64,000 nucleotides of DNA from RUG100 sp050953425 (GCA_050953425.1 JBMNMQ010000003.1:496001-560000), one strand, 5' to 3'. Shown: positions 42,808-51,012, counted from the first letter of the stretch. Notes: generated by a model not told the origin, from the sequence alone. Made by a program: numbers and translations.

Positions 42808-42922
42808 CCTGCCGCACGGCAGCGCCTGTGCCGGACGCGGCCGGTGCCTCCCGCCGGACCGCACGGTGCGCAGGGAAGCCGTCGGCGTCAATTTCAGATT
42901 CAGTGAATCAACGAGGTGAGAT

Positions 42923-44038
42923 ATGTCAGTACTGGAAACAGAATATCTGGGCATGAAACTGAAAAACCCGGTGATCATTGCGGCCGGTCCCTGGAGCAGC
43001 AATGGCAGCAAGATCCTGCAGTGCTTTGAAACCGGCGCCGCGGCAGTGGTGACCGAGAGCATTGTCAGCGACACACTGCTCGACCCGCGGCCGCGCATTG
43101 CCTACAACGGCAGCGGGGTCGCCAACATCCGGCTCTATTCGGATGTGCAGATCGAAGGCTGGGAGAGGGAAATGGCGATCGCCAAATCCGGCGGCGGCAC
43201 GGTCATTGCCAGCGTTTCCGCTTCCACGCCCTCGGAAATTGCCTATCTGGCCGCGAAGATGGAGCGATTCGGAGCCGATGCACTGGAACTCAGTGTCTCC
43301 AACCCGATGTACGAAAATCTCGAGGTTATGGCCAGCGATGTGAACATGGTTGCGGCGATGACGCGGGAAGTGACTGACTGTGTGAACATTCCGGTTATTG
43401 TCAAACTGTCACAGAATACCACCAACATCGCCAATGTAGCTCGCGCTGCCAAAGAGGCGGGCGCCGACGGTGTCAGCGCAATCAATACGATCCGCTGCAT
43501 TCTCGGCGTTGATATCGACAGCCGCAAGCCGATGCTCGGCACCTACGGCGGTTATTCCGGCGCGCCGATCAAACCGCTGGGACTGGCTTCGGTGGCCACG
43601 GTGGCGCAGACGGTCGGTCTTCCCGTGTCCGGCATCGGCGGCATCAGTACCTGGCGCGACGCCCTGGAGTATATCATGCTCGGCGCCGGCACGGTGCAGG
43701 TGGCTTCGGCGCTGATGCTGCATGGGCCTTCCGCCGTGCAGAACATTATCTCCGGAATGGAGAAATGGGCCGAAGAACAGGGGCTCGACAGCATCGATGA
43801 AATCCTCGGCTCGGCACTGTACAATCTGCGGTCTTTCGATGAGATGAAGATTGAGCCGGCGACCAGCACGGTCAGCAGTGTGCCCTGTTCCGCCGACTGC
43901 GACCTCTGCACGCACTGCTGCCTCGATCTGGCGATTCATCGCGAAAAGGGGCAGATCCGCGTCGATGAGGATCGCTGCACCGGCTGCGGCCTCTGCACCT
44001 TTGTCTGCCCGGCGCACAAGCTGGAGCTGACCTGGTAA
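42923..44038 (+). CDS. Dihydroorotate-dehydrogenase-family Fe-S protein (PreA-like)
   Basis: The 371-residue protein has a TIM-barrel DHODH domain (LKNPVIIAAGPWSSNGSKIL; VNIPVIVKLSQNTTNIANVA; VSAINTIRCILGVDIDSRKP; LPVSGIGGISTWRDALEYIM) for FMN and a C-terminal ferredoxin part: the second cluster site is canonical (CTGCGLCTFVCPAHK), the first is irregular (CSADCDLCTHCC). It resembles the PreA subunit of dihydropyrimidine dehydrogenase but is shorter than the PreA gene further along. It may reduce another pyrimidine-like substrate. GAGGTGAG precedes the ATG. It probably shares a transcript with the LacI gene, as no separate promoter is evident. Confidence 0.85.
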   Translation: MSVLETEYLGMKLKNPVIIAAGPWSSNGSKILQCFETGAAAVVTESIVSDTLLDPRPRIAYNGSGVANIRLYSDVQIEGWEREMAIAKSGGGTVIASVSASTPSEIAYLAAKMERFGADALELSVSNPMYENLEVMASDVNMVAAMTREVTDCVNIPVIVKLSQNTTNIANVARAAKEAGADGVSAINTIRCILGVDIDSRKPMLGTYGGYSGAPIKPLGLASVATVAQTVGLPVSGIGGISTWRDALEYIMLGAGTVQVASALMLHGPSAVQNIISGMEKWAEEQGLDSIDEILGSALYNLRSFDEMKIEPATSTVSSVPCSADCDLCTHCCLDLAIHREKGQIRVDEDRCTGCGLCTFVCPAHKLELTW

Positions 44039-44084
44039 TTTCGCAAAACGGCAAAACTCTTCGTAAAACTCTGTAAATTATTCC

Positions 44085-44112
44085 TTGCAATTTTCAGAAA
44101 ATACGTTATAAT
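44085..44112 (+). promoter_or_regulatory. Promoter of the pyrimidine/N-carbamoyl amino acid catabolic operon
   Basis: TTGCAA (44085-44090) and TATAAT (44107-44112) with 16-bp spacing in an AT-rich segment just after the DHODH-like gene. The palindromic operator starts 17 bp downstream of the -10 box, at about +10. Confidence 0.75.
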
Positions 44113-44128
44113 TAACATATAGTTAAGA

Positions 44129-44142
44129 TGTAACCGGTTACA
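44129..44142. promoter_or_regulatory. LacI-family operator
   Basis: TGTAACCGGTTACA is a perfect 14-bp palindrome with the central CG typical of LacI/GalR sites. Its position just after the transcription start is a repressor roadblock position. The LacI-type gene 1.3 kb upstream is the obvious candidate regulator. No second copy was seen near that gene. Confidence 0.8.
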
Positions 44143-44183
44143 GCAACCGGCTGCATCATTCATACCCTTATTGCTTATCTGTA

Positions 44184-44205
44184 CATGCACTAAGAGGAGT
44201 GCATG
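44184..44205 (+). promoter_or_regulatory. RNA hairpin presenting a Shine-Dalgarno-like loop
   Basis: CATGCACT and AGTGCATG form a perfect 8-bp stem around AAGAGG in the leader of the catabolic operon. The loop plus the first stem bases read AAGAGGAG, and an ATG lies in the 3' arm (44203). The short frame starting there overlaps the hydrolase gene out of frame and matches no family, so it may be a leader ORF or only a structural element. Confidence 0.45.
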
Positions 44206-44291
44206 CTGCTGCGGCGCAGTTTCGGCGTACCGCTTTTCAAACCGATGCGTGTCTTGGATCCCGCCGTACCAGGTAAAGGAGGACGACAGTT

Positions 44292-45569
44292 ATGTATAAA
44301 GCAAATGCCAAAAGAATGGAAGACAAGATTAAAACTTTCTCCAAATTCGGCGATGCCGGACATGGCGGCATTACACGCTACTCACTTTCTCCGGAAGCGC
44401 ATCAGGCCCGCGATGAATTCGTCAAGCGCATGAAGGCGATCGGCGCGGAGATCGAGACCGACGATCTGGCCTGCATTTACGCGACCCTGCCAGGCAGTGA
44501 TCCGAATGCCAAGCGCATCATCATGCAGTCGCACTGCGATTCGGTGAAAAACGGCGGCAACTACGACGGCATCTACGGCGTCATGACGGCCATGGAAGTG
44601 CTGGAAACGGTGGCGGAACACAACATCCCCCACAAGCATCCGCTGACGGCGGCGATCACCACCAACGAAGAGGGTTCGCTGTATCCGCCGGCCATGATGG
44701 TATCCGGCATCATCGCCAACGATTATCTGCCGCCGGAACTGGCCAAGAACTTCAAATATGATGACATGATGGCGGTCAAGGCGATGGAGGAACATGAAGG
44801 CAGCGCCCCGACCTTCGGCGAAGCGCTGGCAGCCAGCCCCTACAAGGGCGACAAGAAGAACCGCCTCAGCCCCGACAAGTACTGCGCGATGATCGAGGCC
44901 CACATCGAACAGGGCCCGATCCTCGAGGACAACGGCAATGAAGTCGGCGCCGTGCAGTGCGTCCTGGGTATGTTCAACTACAGCCTGATCTTCAAGGGCT
45001 TTGCGGCGCATGCCGGCACCTTCCCGATGAACAAGAGACACGACGCCCTCCATGCGGCGGCGGCCGGTCTCTGCTATCTGCATGAGGAAGTCGACAAGCT
45101 GAACAGACCGGAACTGGTCTACACGACCGGCGAGATCTACTGCCATCCGTGCATTCACACCGTCATCCCCGACCGCGTTGAGTTCTCCCTCGACGTCCGG
45201 CACGAGGATCCCAAGGTGCTGCAGCAGGTGATGGACATCGTCAAGGGCATGACCGAAAAGACCTGGAAGGGCTGCACCTGTGAAATCCGTGAAAACTGGA
45301 AGCGCGACACGGTCTACTGGGACAAGAACCTGGTTCGCTTTGTCGAGGAATCGATGGAAGAAGCCGGCCTCAAATGGCAGAAGATCAACTCCGGCGCCGG
45401 TCACGACGCGCAGTTCTTCTCCTACATGATGCCGACGACGATGATCTTCATCCGTTCCGAAAAGGGACTGTCGCACTGTGAGCCGGAGCACTCGAGTGTT
45501 TCCGACTGCACCGCAGGCGCGACGGCCGCGATCAACGCCATTCTCAAGGCAGACGCTTTCTACGACTAA
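44292..45569 (+). CDS. M20-family N-carbamoyl amino acid hydrolase / beta-ureidopropionase type
   Basis: The 425-residue amidohydrolase belongs to the allantoate amidohydrolase / hydantoinase-carbamoylase branch of M20. Metal-site motifs are QSHCDSVKNGGNYDGIYGV (His and Asp), TTNEEGSLY (Glu pair), MIEAHIEQGPILEDNG (His) and the terminal GLSHCEPEHSS. A dimerisation domain lies in between (GFAAHAGTFPMNKRHDALHA). It would release CO2 and ammonia from N-carbamoyl-beta-alanine or an N-carbamoyl amino acid. It is the first gene after the LacI operator and precedes preT/preA, which supports a role in reductive pyrimidine breakdown. AAAGGAGGAC precedes the ATG. Confidence 0.87.
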   Translation: MYKANAKRMEDKIKTFSKFGDAGHGGITRYSLSPEAHQARDEFVKRMKAIGAEIETDDLACIYATLPGSDPNAKRIIMQSHCDSVKNGGNYDGIYGVMTAMEVLETVAEHNIPHKHPLTAAITTNEEGSLYPPAMMVSGIIANDYLPPELAKNFKYDDMMAVKAMEEHEGSAPTFGEALAASPYKGDKKNRLSPDKYCAMIEAHIEQGPILEDNGNEVGAVQCVLGMFNYSLIFKGFAAHAGTFPMNKRHDALHAAAAGLCYLHEEVDKLNRPELVYTTGEIYCHPCIHTVIPDRVEFSLDVRHEDPKVLQQVMDIVKGMTEKTWKGCTCEIRENWKRDTVYWDKNLVRFVEESMEEAGLKWQKINSGAGHDAQFFSYMMPTTMIFIRSEKGLSHCEPEHSSVSDCTAGATAAINAILKADAFYD

Positions 45570-45712
45570 AGTCGACAAGGCCTGTATGCCCGGCCGACGG
45601 AGACAGCCATATCCCCGCCGGCCTTGCATTTTTTGGTCAAAGTCATATATCCGCACGCAATCTAACGCCAACAGAATGCAATCCAACGACAAGAAACTGA
45701 AGGAGGAAACCA

Positions 45713-46981
45713 TTGAGTAAAGTAGTAAAAGCCAGATACACTGCGGAATCCGAGGCCGGCTTCAACCATCGCACCGCCCTCGAGGAAGCAGCCAGATGTC
45801 TGCTCTGCCACGATGCCCCCTGCAGTCAGAGCTGCCCGGCCGGCACCGATCCCGGCAGGTTCATTCGCTCGATCCGTTTCCGCAATGCCAAGGGCGCGGC
45901 GGAAACCATCCGGCAGAACAATATCATGGCAGCCAGCTGCGCCAAGGTATGTCCCTATGACAAACTTTGCGAAGAGGCCTGCAGCCGCTGCGGCATCGAC
46001 CGGCCGATCGAAATCGGAAAACTGCAGCGCTATGCGATGGAACAGGAAAAGATCTTCAAGATGAAGATCCTTGAACCGCCTGCAAAAAAGAAGAAGGAAA
46101 AGGTCGCCTGCGTCGGCGCGGGCCCGGCTTCGATCGCCTGCGGCGCCGAACTGGCCAAGGCCGGCTACAAGGTGACGATCTTCGAACGCGAAGAGAAGGC
46201 CGGCGGTGTTCTGACCTACGGCATCGTTCCCAGCCGCCTGCCGCAGAAATACGTCGATCAGGATATCAAGGCCGCCAAGGGCCTCGGCATCCGCTTCAAG
46301 CTGGGCTGTGAAGTCACGGCCGAGGATCTCGAGGACTTCGATGCCGTCTTCATCGGCACCGGCCTCTGGGCACCGAAACTGCCGCCGATTCGCGGCACCG
46401 GTCTGACCGGCGTCTACCCGGCCCAGACCTATCTCAAGGAAGCCCGCAGCAGCCGCGGAAAATTCGATCCCGGCAAGAAGGTGGTCGTCATCGGCGGCGG
46501 CGATGTGGCCGTCGACTGTGCGGTGACCGCCAAGCTGCTGGGAGCGGCCGATGTGCGCATCATCTATCGCCGCACGCTCGAGGAAGCGCCCGGCGACATG
46601 CGCGAATTCCAGTATGCACTGTCGCTCGGCATCGGCATTACCACCAACATGGCGCCGTCCAGCATTACCGGCAGCAATCGCGTCGAAGCGATGCACTTCA
46701 AAGGTCGCGCCGGCGTCTGCGAAGGCTCCGAACTGAAAGTGGAATGCGATACCGTGGTCTGCGCCATCGGTCAGGGTGCCGAAGACGTGACTTCGTTTGC
46801 CCCGATCAAGCTGAATGAAAAGGGCGGCGTCAAGGCCGGACGCGGCGGCAGGACCAACAAGAAGAAATTCTTCGCCGGCGGCGATATCGTCAGCGGCGGA
46901 CAGACCGTTGTAGAAGCGGTGGCCGCGGGAAAGGAAGCGGCCGCTTCGATGATCGCTTACTTAGAGAAAGGAGTGAAATAG
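45713..46981 (+). CDS. preT: Dihydropyrimidine dehydrogenase NAD(P)H/FAD subunit (PreT)
   Basis: The 422-residue flavoprotein has an N-terminal Fe-S domain (CLLCHDAPCSQSCPAGTDPG and SCAKVCPYDKLCEEACSRCG), an FAD-binding fold (VACVGAGPASIACGAELAKA), an NADPH-binding fold (KVVVIGGGDVAVDCAVTAKL) and a C-terminal FAD motif (KKFFAGGDIVSGGQTVVEAV). This is the GltD-like layout of PreT, which passes electrons to PreA to reduce uracil or thymine. The start is TTG at 45713 behind AAGGAGGAA. The stop is two bases before the preA ATG, so the subunits are co-translated. A 143-bp gap separates it from the hydrolase gene, without an obvious terminator. Confidence 0.92.
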   Translation: MSKVVKARYTAESEAGFNHRTALEEAARCLLCHDAPCSQSCPAGTDPGRFIRSIRFRNAKGAAETIRQNNIMAASCAKVCPYDKLCEEACSRCGIDRPIEIGKLQRYAMEQEKIFKMKILEPPAKKKKEKVACVGAGPASIACGAELAKAGYKVTIFEREEKAGGVLTYGIVPSRLPQKYVDQDIKAAKGLGIRFKLGCEVTAEDLEDFDAVFIGTGLWAPKLPPIRGTGLTGVYPAQTYLKEARSSRGKFDPGKKVVVIGGGDVAVDCAVTAKLLGAADVRIIYRRTLEEAPGDMREFQYALSLGIGITTNMAPSSITGSNRVEAMHFKGRAGVCEGSELKVECDTVVCAIGQGAEDVTSFAPIKLNEKGGVKAGRGGRTNKKKFFAGGDIVSGGQTVVEAVAAGKEAAASMIAYLEKGVK

Positions 46982-46982
46982 G

Positions 46983-48278
46983 ATGACCGTCAATAAGGAT
47001 TTATCGATCAAATATCTGGGCGTGGACTGCCTGAATCCGTTCTTCCTCTCCTCCTCTCCGGTAGGCGGAAACTACGACATGGTCGCCAAGTGCTATGAAA
47101 GCGGATGGGGCGGCTGCTTCTTCAAAACCATCGGCATCTTTGTCGCCGACGAATGTTCGCCGCGGTTCGACCAGACCAATAAAGAGGGACTTCCCTGGGT
47201 CGGATTCAAGAACATGGAGCAGATCTCCGACAAGCCGACCGAACAGAACTTTGAGTACATCTATCGCCTGACGCGCGATTACCCGGATCACATTACCGTC
47301 GCTTCGATCATGGGATCGAACGAGGATGAGTGGCGTCAGCTGGCGAAGATGGCCGATCAGGCCGGCGTCAAACTGATCGAGGGCAACTTCTCCTGCCCGC
47401 AGATGACCTCGCACGACATGGGGTCGGATGTCGGCACCAACAATGAACTGGTGGAGAAGTATTCCCGCGCGGTCGCGGAGACGACCGACATTCCGTTCAT
47501 CGCCAAGATGACACCGAACTGCAAGAACATGGAGGAGCACGCGCGGGCCGCGATCCGCGGCGGCGCGGCGGCGGTATCGGCGATCAATACGATCAAGTCG
47601 ATCACCGACATTGATTTTGACAACATGACTGCGATGCCCGTGGTCAACGGCAAATCTTCGATTTCCGGCTATTCCGGCGCGGCCGTGCGGCCGATTGCGC
47701 TGCGCTTCTGCGCGCAGGTGATGTCGGATCCGGAGATTCACGAGATGGTGCGTGCTGCCGGCAAGTATGACTTCGGTCACGGCATGGAGATGTCCGGCAT
47801 CGGCGGCATTGAAACCTGGCGCGACGCCGCGGAATTCCTTGCTGTCGGCTGCCGCAACCTGCAGGTGACAACAGCCATCATGCAGTACGGGTATCGCATC
47901 GTCGAAGATATGGCCAACGGTCTGATGCACTTCATGGACGAGCGCGGCTACAACAGCCTCGATGAATTCATCGGCAGTGCGCTGCCCAATATCATCCCGG
48001 CCGAGGACCTCAACCGCGACTTCAAGATTCTGCCGCACTTCGACGACCGCAAGTGTGTCGGCTGCGGCCGCTGCTACATCTCCTGCTACGACGGCGGTCA
48101 TCAGGCCATCGACTGGAACGAGAAAAAGCGGCGTCCGGAACTCAACGACAACTGCGTCGGCTGCCATCTCTGTCTCAACGTCTGCCCGGTGCAGGACTGC
48201 ATCACGCCGGGAGAGATCGAATTCAAGGAGGGCAGAACACAGATCGACGACATCAGACAGACCGAACAGTACGACTAA
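46983..48278 (+). CDS. preA: Dihydropyrimidine dehydrogenase catalytic subunit (PreA)
   Basis: The 431-residue subunit has a DHODH-like TIM barrel (KYLGVDCLNPFFLSSSPVGG; EGNFSCPQM; AAVSAINTIKSITDIDFDNM; SGIGGIETWRDAAEFLAVGC) that holds FMN and reduces the pyrimidine ring, and two canonical [4Fe-4S] sites at the C-terminus (CVGCGRCYISC and CVGCHLCLNVCP). GAAAGGAGTG lies before the ATG. Together with PreT it converts uracil to dihydrouracil; the next enzyme, dihydropyrimidinase, is not encoded nearby. It is the last gene of the operon. Confidence 0.94.
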   Translation: MTVNKDLSIKYLGVDCLNPFFLSSSPVGGNYDMVAKCYESGWGGCFFKTIGIFVADECSPRFDQTNKEGLPWVGFKNMEQISDKPTEQNFEYIYRLTRDYPDHITVASIMGSNEDEWRQLAKMADQAGVKLIEGNFSCPQMTSHDMGSDVGTNNELVEKYSRAVAETTDIPFIAKMTPNCKNMEEHARAAIRGGAAAVSAINTIKSITDIDFDNMTAMPVVNGKSSISGYSGAAVRPIALRFCAQVMSDPEIHEMVRAAGKYDFGHGMEMSGIGGIETWRDAAEFLAVGCRNLQVTTAIMQYGYRIVEDMANGLMHFMDERGYNSLDEFIGSALPNIIPAEDLNRDFKILPHFDDRKCVGCGRCYISCYDGGHQAIDWNEKKRRPELNDNCVGCHLCLNVCPVQDCITPGEIEFKEGRTQIDDIRQTEQYD

Positions 48279-48333
48279 TTGTACGACTGATGCATCAACC
48301 ATAGAATGTGATAATTTGAAATAATCGGAACGG

Positions 48334-48376
48334 CCCGCAGGCTCCGGCAGAATCCCACTCCGGCCCGCGGGTTTTT
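48334..48376 (+). terminator. Probable terminator after preA
   Basis: CCCGC (48334-48338) pairs with GCGGG (48367-48371), strengthened by inner CCGG/CCGG pairing, followed by TTTTT (48372-48376). Confidence 0.65.
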
Positions 48377-48523
48377 CCTGTCTGCAGCGGAAATATCGGC
48401 CATACCGCAGAAAAGAGATCGCAGCGGAACATCGCAAAAGGAACATAAAACTCAGCAATATTGTTTTCGCCGGCTGCGGTATAATAAATCATATCGTGCT
48501 GAGTTGCGAGAGGATGAAAGGAA

Positions 48524-49534
48524 ATGCTTTCTACTACCTTGATCTTTATCTATATTCTGATGTGCTTTGCCGGACTGCAGGGCGTGATCTGTATTGTTCT
48601 GGTGCAGCGGCACAGCCGTGACGGCAACCGGCAGCTGCTGCGCGCTTCACGCAATTTTGTCATTGCCTGTCTGGTGATGGGATTCTATTACTTCCTCACA
48701 TTTTACCGCGAACAAGTGCTGGGACACTATGCCGCTCCGGCCTGGCTGCGGGCGATCGACGCGGCACAGTTCTATGTCATCGGCTGGACCTGGGTGCAGC
48801 TGCTCGACGCCATCGTCCAGTCCCCCAACCCCCGTCTGCGCTTCTGGCGAAATGTGGTGACGCCGGTTTTTGCGATCCTGACCCTCCTCTCCATTGCCGC
48901 CTATGTGTTTCTTCTCAATGCATACTATGCACCCAGATTTCCGCTGGCCGAGAATATTGTTCTGATCGAGGAAGCCGCCCTCGGTGTTTCGGTCATCGTT
49001 TTCACGACCGCCTTCTATTACCATGCCGCGACGGATATTCTGGAAGCCTCCACGCGGCGCTATCTGATTGCAGTCAGCATCCTGGTTAATTTCAATAACA
49101 TCTGGAACAACATTGTAGTGGTAGAAATATTTATCCGTCATCTGGCGGTGGGATCGCTGCGGTCACAGCTGTATGGCGTGACATCCTTCGCGCTGCTGGC
49201 GATCAACCTCTATACGCTGCTGTTTATATATCGACGTGATTTCACACCGCTGTATCAGGTACCTGCGGAAAACGGGTCTGCTTCGCGACAGATCCGCACC
49301 GAAGAAGAAGCCGCCGACCTGGTGGCCGCCAGGCACCGTCTGACGGAACGGGAACGGCAGGTGATGCTGCTGGCTGTCCGTGGGCTGACCAACCCGGATA
49401 TTGCGGATCAGCTCTGCATTTCCAAGTATACTGTGAAACGGCATATGCACAACATCTTTGAAAAACTCGACGTCTCGACGAGGATGGAGCTGGCCCATCT
49501 GATCAATGCGCAGAAGACCTCCTCCCACCGTTGA
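48524..49534 (+). CDS. Membrane-embedded LuxR-type transcriptional regulator
   Basis: 336 residues: about seven hydrophobic segments in the first ~240 residues (for example LIFIYILMCFAGLQGVICIV, FVIACLVMGFYYFLTFY, ALGVSVIVFTTAFYY and LLAINLYTLLFIYRRD) and a C-terminal GerE/LuxR DNA-binding domain (LTERERQVMLLAVRGLTNPD, ISKYTVKRHMHNIFEKLDVS). It is a one-component sensor in which the membrane part probably perceives the signal. The ATG at 48524 follows GAAAGGAA. A TATAAT at 48480-48485 may be its -10 box. It stands alone after the preTA operon; its target genes are not evident. Confidence 0.85.
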   Translation: MLSTTLIFIYILMCFAGLQGVICIVLVQRHSRDGNRQLLRASRNFVIACLVMGFYYFLTFYREQVLGHYAAPAWLRAIDAAQFYVIGWTWVQLLDAIVQSPNPRLRFWRNVVTPVFAILTLLSIAAYVFLLNAYYAPRFPLAENIVLIEEAALGVSVIVFTTAFYYHAATDILEASTRRYLIAVSILVNFNNIWNNIVVVEIFIRHLAVGSLRSQLYGVTSFALLAINLYTLLFIYRRDFTPLYQVPAENGSASRQIRTEEEAADLVAARHRLTERERQVMLLAVRGLTNPDIADQLCISKYTVKRHMHNIFEKLDVSTRMELAHLINAQKTSSHR

Positions 49535-49563
49535 AACAACGGCCTTTCTGCGGACTTTTCAGG

Positions 49564-49590
49564 AGCATGGACCACCTGGCCCATGCTTTC
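49564..49590 (+). terminator. Terminator-like hairpin after the LuxR-type gene
   Basis: AGCATGG (49564-49570) pairs with CCATGCT (49581-49587) followed by TTCTTC. The T-run is short. Confidence 0.55.
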
Positions 49591-49703
49591 TTCACGTGCT
49601 TTGACAGGGTGTTTCGCATCGCAGCCACAGATTTATTAAAATGGACCGGCTGGGTAATTGTCGGATTCGTCTTTTCTTCATACACTTGTACACGGGTGCG
49701 ACG

Positions 49704-49862
49704 ATGAACATGACCGGCAAGGGCTGCGCCGGCACCTGTCTCGGACTAATATGTATCCCTGCTTACCTGTTCTTCAAGTATGCGTACAAGAAGGGCAGGT
49801 ACTGGAAGGAGACGCATCCGCAGACCGGTGCGGATGGCAGCAATACAGAAATTGTCTCATAG
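49704..49862 (+). CDS. Possible small membrane protein (52 aa)
   Basis: Reads MNMTGKGCAGTCLGLICIPA then YLFFKYAYKKGRYWK and a polar tail. One hydrophobic helix is followed by a positively charged patch, consistent with a small inner-membrane protein. No strong ribosome-binding site is seen; the frame is open for 21 codons upstream (to 49641). A perfect hairpin terminator begins 17 bp after the stop, which suggests the segment is transcribed. No family recognised. Confidence 0.35.
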   Translation: MNMTGKGCAGTCLGLICIPAYLFFKYAYKKGRYWKETHPQTGADGSNTEIVS

Positions 49863-49878
49863 TGAATATAACGAGCAA

Positions 49879-49902
49879 GAAACCTGCCTGCGGGCAGGTT
49901 TC
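49879..49902 (+). terminator. Terminator-like perfect hairpin
   Basis: GAAACCTGCC (49879-49888), TGCG, GGCAGGTTTC (49893-49902). The stem is perfect; the following sequence CTGCTGTTTTC has only a partial T-run. Confidence 0.65.
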
Positions 49903-49983
49903 CTGCTGTTTTCAGCCGGTTTCGCACGGCGAATGACTGCCGGATGCCGTATCTCTGTCAGCATATTTTTTTTATTTTCGGTC

Positions 49984-50012
49984 TTGATTTCCTAGTACTA
50001 CAAGGGTATATT
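49984..50012 (+). promoter_or_regulatory. Promoter of the Rrf2/IscR-like gene
   Basis: TTGATT (49984-49989), 17 bp, TATATT (50007-50012). The spacer contains the palindrome TAGTACTA, a possible autoregulatory site. Confidence 0.65.
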
Positions 50013-50136
50013 ATTGTTACCTATTGAGCAGACCTGAAAGCAGTCGGCCGCTGCGGTGCACAGAAAACATCTCCAGCGCGTACAGCATAAGGCGGCAGCA
50101 GCGGCATCCGAAACAGCAGCGAGGGGGGTGGCAGAG

Positions 50137-50574
50137 ATGAAAATCTCGACAAAGGGGCGCTATGCCCTGCGCATGATGGTCGAACTGGCGGCCAGGGGGA
50201 CGTCGGAATATACGTCCCTGAAAGAAATTTCCAAGGATCAGGATATTTCCGTCAAATATCTGGAGCAGATCACGAGTATGCTTTCCAAGGCGGGACTGAT
50301 CAAGAGTGCCCGCGGTGCCAACGGCGGGCATATGCTGACGAGACGTCCGGAGCAGTACACGGTCGGAGAAATACTGCGTGTGACAGAGGGGTCGCTGGCA
50401 CCGGTTGCCTGCCTTGACGATGGGGCTGAGACCTGTCAGCGCGTCGGCAGCTGTGCGACGATCGACCTCTGGGTCGGCCTGGAAAAGGTGATCACCGAAT
50501 ATCTCGACGGCGTGACGCTGGCAGATTTACTGCAGCGATATTACGACAAAGGCGCCAGTGATTATGTGATCTGA
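50137..50574 (+). CDS. Rrf2-family regulator, IscR/CymR-like
   Basis: The 145-residue protein starts MKISTKGRYALRMMVELAAR, the typical Rrf2 winged helix, with SVKYLEQITSMLSKAGLIKS for the recognition part and ARGANGGHMLTRRPEQYTVG for the wing. It has three cysteines at 92, 100 and 106 in the loop where IscR carries its cluster ligands (92, 98, 104), so it may sense Fe-S status. The metY-cysK operon follows on the same strand, which instead suggests a CymR-like role in cysteine metabolism through the CysK partner. The start at 50137 has GGGGGTGGC upstream. A strong terminator ends it. Confidence 0.88.
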   Translation: MKISTKGRYALRMMVELAARGTSEYTSLKEISKDQDISVKYLEQITSMLSKAGLIKSARGANGGHMLTRRPEQYTVGEILRVTEGSLAPVACLDDGAETCQRVGSCATIDLWVGLEKVITEYLDGVTLADLLQRYYDKGASDYVI

Positions 50575-50586
50575 CCGGATTGTGAC

Positions 50587-50631
50587 CCGGATGGCACCCG
50601 CTGGGAGAACGGGCGGCCATCCGGATTTTTT
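50587..50631 (+). terminator. Rho-independent terminator after the Rrf2-type gene
   Basis: CCGGATGG (50587-50594) pairs with CCATCCGG (50617-50624), followed by ATTTTTTCTTTTT. Confidence 0.88.
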
Positions 50632-50708
50632 CTTTTTGCGCCGGCGCCTCACCGTCACGCGGGAAATCAATGAGGCGGCTGCCGTGCGCGGAAGATCGAG
50701 AAAGCCGT

Positions 50709-50946
50709 GGCTGCACGCACAGCATCGCGAAGCAGCCGCCATGCGCACCATATCAGCGAGCCAGCAGCTGCACGCACAGCATCGCGAAGTATCGGAAAAC
50801 GAAATATCCGGCATCACCGGACAAGCGGCGGCTCATATAACCGAACGTGCGGGGAACATAGCATATCGCAGGCGGCGATGAACAAACTGGAAGTTATATA
50901 ACTGAACGTGCGGGGAACATAGAGCGCTCGGCAGGCGGATCATGAA
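50709..50946. repeat. Dispersed direct repeats between the Rrf2-type gene and metY
   Basis: GCTGCACGCACAGCATCGCG plus AAG occurs at 50709-50731 and 50768-50790 (59-bp period). A second pair shares ATAAYYGAACGTGCGGGGAA plus CATAG at about 50836-50860 and 50897-50921. Both pairs have periods of about 60 bp. There is no convincing coding sequence in this 660-bp stretch. Confidence 0.7.
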
Positions 50947-50983
50947 ATTGGCCGGACGGCAGACGGTCAATGAAATTGGCGGG

Positions 50984-51012
50984 TTGACAGACGGGCGCAG
51001 GCGTAGTAGTAT
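50984..51012 (+). promoter_or_regulatory. Promoter of the metY-cysK operon
   Basis: Perfect TTGACA (50984-50989), 17 bp, TAGTAT (51007-51012). The -10 region GTAGTAGTAT resembles the TAGTACTA element in the Rrf2-type gene's promoter. The leader is about 220 nt; I recognise no SAM riboswitch or T-box in it. Confidence 0.75.

Noticed and set aside
44203..44433. 76-codon frame starting in the leader of the M20 hydrolase gene
   Set aside because: It overlaps the hydrolase coding sequence out of frame for most of its length. Only its start region is retained as a possible leader element.
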